This document shows positions 13,882 to 15,566 of a stretch of 15,566 nt of DNA, piece after piece. Made by a program: the position numbers and the translations under genes. Position 1 is the stretch's first letter. Every line of letters begins with the position of its first letter. This stretch comes from an uncultured Akkermansia sp. (GTDB taxonomy: Bacteria > Verrucomicrobiota > Verrucomicrobiia > Verrucomicrobiales > Akkermansiaceae): contig CAJGCV010000048.1 of NCBI GenBank assembly GCA_904501915.1, positions 1 to 15,566 on the forward strand, written 5' to 3'. The notes beneath the pieces were generated by a model, which saw nothing but the letters and a program-made list of their open reading frames with translations, was not told where the DNA came from and searched no databases.

Positions 13882-14267
13882 AACTGGCGAAGAGAATCTA
13901 TCTGGGCTTGCTGGGACTGTGGTTGTTGGCGTGTAGCATTCGCGCCTTGATCCCCTGGCTGGGAAATTACCAGACCGAGCAGTTTATCAGTGGCCCTTTC
14001 TATATCAGCGGGGTGGAGAGCAATGCTGTGACGGGAGCTCAGCCTGCCAGTGTTTTTGCAGAGCTGAACAAGCGTCTGGAAGCCGCGCAGCCTGATACCC
14101 GCTTCTTTTGCTCCCCTTGGGAGGAATCTGGGGAATACTATTGCCAGGCGCTTATTCTGAAATCTGTGCGCGCAGAAGCGCCTGAGCTTTCCCCCGCAGC
14201 CAGAAAGGTGTTGCAGGAATGGGTGGCTGAAACCGGCATCCGTTTCTGGGTGGGTGGGCTGGACTAA
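13878..14267 (+). CDS. Small single-helix exported or membrane protein, member 2 of a tandem pair
   Basis: 129 residues; family not recognised. A Lys/Arg-containing N-terminus and a hydrophobic helix (about residues 6-26) precede a soluble domain with Cys pairs around FCSPW and YYC. The ATG at 13878 overlaps the stop of the preceding gene (ATGA) and is preceded by AAAGGAG at 13861-13867, ten bases away, one of the few Shine-Dalgarno sites in the window. An in-frame ATG at 13839 would add a hydrophilic stretch before the helix and is less likely. Shared length, layout and C-terminal helix suggest it arose by duplication with member 1. It presumably acts in the same place, perhaps as a partner, which is inference only. 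Confidence 0.75.
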   Translation: MKLAKRIYLGLLGLWLLACSIRALIPWLGNYQTEQFISGPFYISGVESNAVTGAQPASVFAELNKRLEAAQPDTRFFCSPWEESGEYYCQALILKSVRAEAPELSPAARKVLQEWVAETGIRFWVGGLD

Positions 14268-14370
14268 TCGGCTTTGGCCCCGATAATCCGACATTAACAA
14301 TGAACTCCCGGTTCAGCAAATTGGCCGCCTCATGGGTGGACGGCAACCTCGCTCAGAGGGGTAGTATGAT
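14268..14370. other. Intergenic stretch between convergent genes
   Basis: It holds a 5-bp inverted repeat ATCGG/CCGAT (14267-14284), a 5-bp hairpin TGAAC/GTTCA (14301-14315) and a 25-codon plus-strand frame beginning at ATG 14300. None of the hairpins has a T-run, so I cannot name a convincing terminator for either flanking gene. Confidence 0.3.
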
Positions 14371-15117
14371 TCAATGAGTGCAGGACGCAAAACCGTTCTC
14401 GCGGAAGATGCTGCGCACCTGGTTGGTGAGTTCGGGAGCGGGCGGCTCTACATCCATGAGGGGGTAGGTAAGCCCCAGCTCTCCCCATTTGAACTTGCCC
14501 ATCTGGTGGAAGGGGAGAACATCCACCCGCTGCACATTGCCCAGCCCGGCGGCATAGCGCGCCAGGGCGGTGATGTCATCCAGCTGGTCCGTGAGCCCCG
14601 GCACCAGCACATAGCGCAGCCACATGGGGATGCCGCGTGTGGCGAGCTTCTCCGCGAAATCGAGCGTGGGCTGCAGGTTCTGCCCGGTCACCAGCTTGTA
14701 CTGCTCCGGGTTCCAGGCTTTGATATCCAGCAGAACCAGGTCGGTATCTGCCAGCAGCGCATCATCGGCATTGCAGCCGAGGTGGCCGGAGGTATCGATG
14801 CAGGTGTGCAGCCCCATTTCCTTGCAGCCGCGCAGCAGGGCGCGCGTGAAATCCGGCTGGAAAAGCGGGTCTCCGCCGCTGATGGTCACGCCGCCCTTGG
14901 CGTTTTTAAGGAAGGTTGCATAGCGGCCGATTTCCTCCAGCACATCCTCCACCGTGCGTTCCTTACCCTGGCGCTTGAATGAGGTGTCCGGGTTATGGCA
15001 ATACTGGCAGCGCAGACTGCAGCCCGCCAGGAACACAATGAAACGGATGCCCGGCCCATCGACCGTGCCGCAGGATTCTACTGAATGAACAAGACCAGAT
15101 ACAGAGGCTGCTGTCAT
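14371..15117 (-). CDS. pflA: Pyruvate formate-lyase activating enzyme (radical SAM)
   Basis: 248 residues, the normal length. This radical-SAM enzyme installs the glycyl radical on pyruvate formate-lyase under anaerobic conditions, enabling pyruvate cleavage to acetyl-CoA and formate. The [4Fe-4S] cluster motif is CSLRCQYC (C33, C37, C40), preceded by TVDGPGIRFIVFLAGC and followed by HNPD (41-44). The SAM-binding GGDP motif follows ISGG near residue 80, and the C-terminal LPFHQMGKFKW is typical of PflA. All key residues are present. The start is set by a promoter whose -10 box ends six bases before it. No pyruvate formate-lyase gene is in this window, and the upstream minus-strand gene is unrelated, so pflA looks like a stand-alone unit here. 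A paralogous glycyl-radical activase is the less likely alternative. Confidence 0.93.
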   Translation of the reverse strand: MTAASVSGLVHSVESCGTVDGPGIRFIVFLAGCSLRCQYCHNPDTSFKRQGKERTVEDVLEEIGRYATFLKNAKGGVTISGGDPLFQPDFTRALLRGCKEMGLHTCIDTSGHLGCNADDALLADTDLVLLDIKAWNPEQYKLVTGQNLQPTLDFAEKLATRGIPMWLRYVLVPGLTDQLDDITALARYAAGLGNVQRVDVLPFHQMGKFKWGELGLTYPLMDVEPPAPELTNQVRSIFRENGFASCTH

Positions 15118-15123
15118 GCCTGT

Positions 15124-15152
15124 ATGTTAGCACAGATTGGAACAATTATCAA
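15124..15152 (-). promoter_or_regulatory. Promoter of pflA
   Basis: Read on the minus strand: TTGATA (15152-15147), a 17-base spacer ending TGTGC, and TAACAT (15129-15124), only six bases before the ATG at 15117. The predicted first base of the mRNA is the A of the start codon itself, a textbook leaderless layout. Confidence 0.65.
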
Positions 15153-15203
15153 TCCTATTAGACGTACAAGGGACGATGAACAATGGACAATTTGAAAGTT
15201 TCA

Positions 15204-15218
15204 CGAGCCTGTGGCTCG
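15204..15218 (-). terminator. Possible terminator of the partial gene at the right edge
   Basis: CGAGCC (15204-15209) and GGCTCG (15213-15218) pair over six bases around a three-base loop, six bases past the stop of the partial minus-strand gene. The T-run is interrupted (TGAAACTTTC), so strength is uncertain. Confidence 0.4.
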
Positions 15219-15224
15219 CTTGCG

Positions 15225-15566
15225 TTAATATAGAGTAAGCTCTTTTCTTTCGCGGCGTTCTTTCAGAATCTGGTTGGTCAGGCTGATGGCTGCGGAGCAG
15301 TAGTGTCGTCTGCTCCACACCTCGCGACATAAGGCTCGGATTTCATCGTCGCTCTGCACGCTCCATGCCCGCTGCCGGATGCTATCCAGGTAGGCCGCTA
15401 TGGTTGCTTCTTTCCGCCGCGCCCCCAATTGATAAATTCTGGTAGTATACGTGCGAGGAGTGATATAATCACCTCGCCGGAGCAGGAGCTCAGTGTTAGC
15501 TGCAATGAGCTCCTGGCTTGGATGAGTTCGTTGACGCCCCAGTACTGCACAAATAGTAAGTACGGC
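15225..15566 (-). CDS. Unrecognised protein, 3' part only (gene starts beyond the window)
   Basis: An open frame on the minus strand runs from the right edge to the TAA at 15225-15227 without a stop, giving 113 visible residues. An internal TTG at 15428 could be taken for a start, but the frame stays open upstream for 46 more codons of protein-like sequence, so the gene most likely begins beyond 15566. The visible part is rich in Arg, Glu and Leu and looks helical: an ELIAANTELLLRRGD segment, then GARRKEATIAAYLDSIRQRAW, and a basic KERRERK near the end. There is no signal or membrane segment. It may bind nucleic acid, but I do not recognise a family. Confidence 0.6.
   Translation of the reverse strand, partial: AVLTICAVLGRQRTHPSQELIAANTELLLRRGDYITPRTYTTRIYQLGARRKEATIAAYLDSIRQRAWSVQSDDEIRALCREVWSRRHYCSAAISLTNQILKERRERKELTLY

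Noticed and set aside
14301..14315. TGAAC/GTTCA hairpin as terminator of pflA
   Set aside because: Only five base pairs and no T-run on either strand.
1..15566. Mobile element, CRISPR array or defence system
   Set aside because: I saw no spaced direct repeats, transposase or integrase motifs, terminal inverted repeats, or recognisable defence genes; the dynamin-like GTPase alone is not enough to claim one.

Overview
The window reads as ordinary chromosome of a Gram-negative heterotroph with fairly high GC. Gene content and protein style (exported double polysaccharide deacetylase, POT peptide transporter, PpiD-like chaperone, pflA, few Shine-Dalgarno sites) remind me most of Verrucomicrobiota, perhaps an Akkermansia relative. 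That is an impression, not a proof. I see no insertion sequence, prophage, CRISPR array or rRNA.

Layout from left to right. A plus-strand gene for an unrecognised three-helix membrane protein (68-916) is followed by a two-way terminator. Next is a minus-strand block: a PpiD/SurA-like periplasmic folding factor, a POT-family peptide transporter and tRNA-Leu(CAA). A divergent region (4704-4869) separates this from a plus-strand series: an RlmI-type rRNA methyltransferase, an exported protein with two polysaccharide-deacetylase domains (the first apparently dead), a dynamin-like membrane GTPase and the AAA+ replication-repair ATPase RarA. RarA converges on a minus-strand transaldolase-galE pair across a strong terminator hairpin. 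Two small overlapping plus-strand genes for related single-helix proteins follow. Then come minus-strand pflA and the 3' part of an unrecognised minus-strand gene that leaves the window.

The genes fall into central carbon metabolism (transaldolase, GalE, pyruvate formate-lyase activation), envelope and export (PpiD-like protein, POT transporter, deacetylase, small membrane proteins, dynamin-like GTPase) and information processing (RlmI, RarA, tRNA-Leu). They do not form one pathway.

The most striking signal is how the transcription units begin. For seven of the eight first genes, a readable -35/-10 promoter lies so close to the start codon (6-14 bases from the -10 box to ATG) that the mRNA would begin at or within about 8 bases of the ATG, with no Shine-Dalgarno site. 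This points to widespread leaderless initiation. It also decides several start codons, including moving the starts of transaldolase and of the first small membrane protein. Other points are a pseudo-enzyme deacetylase domain, an EF-hand-like loop in the PpiD-like protein and a DxxG-degenerate dynamin-like GTPase.
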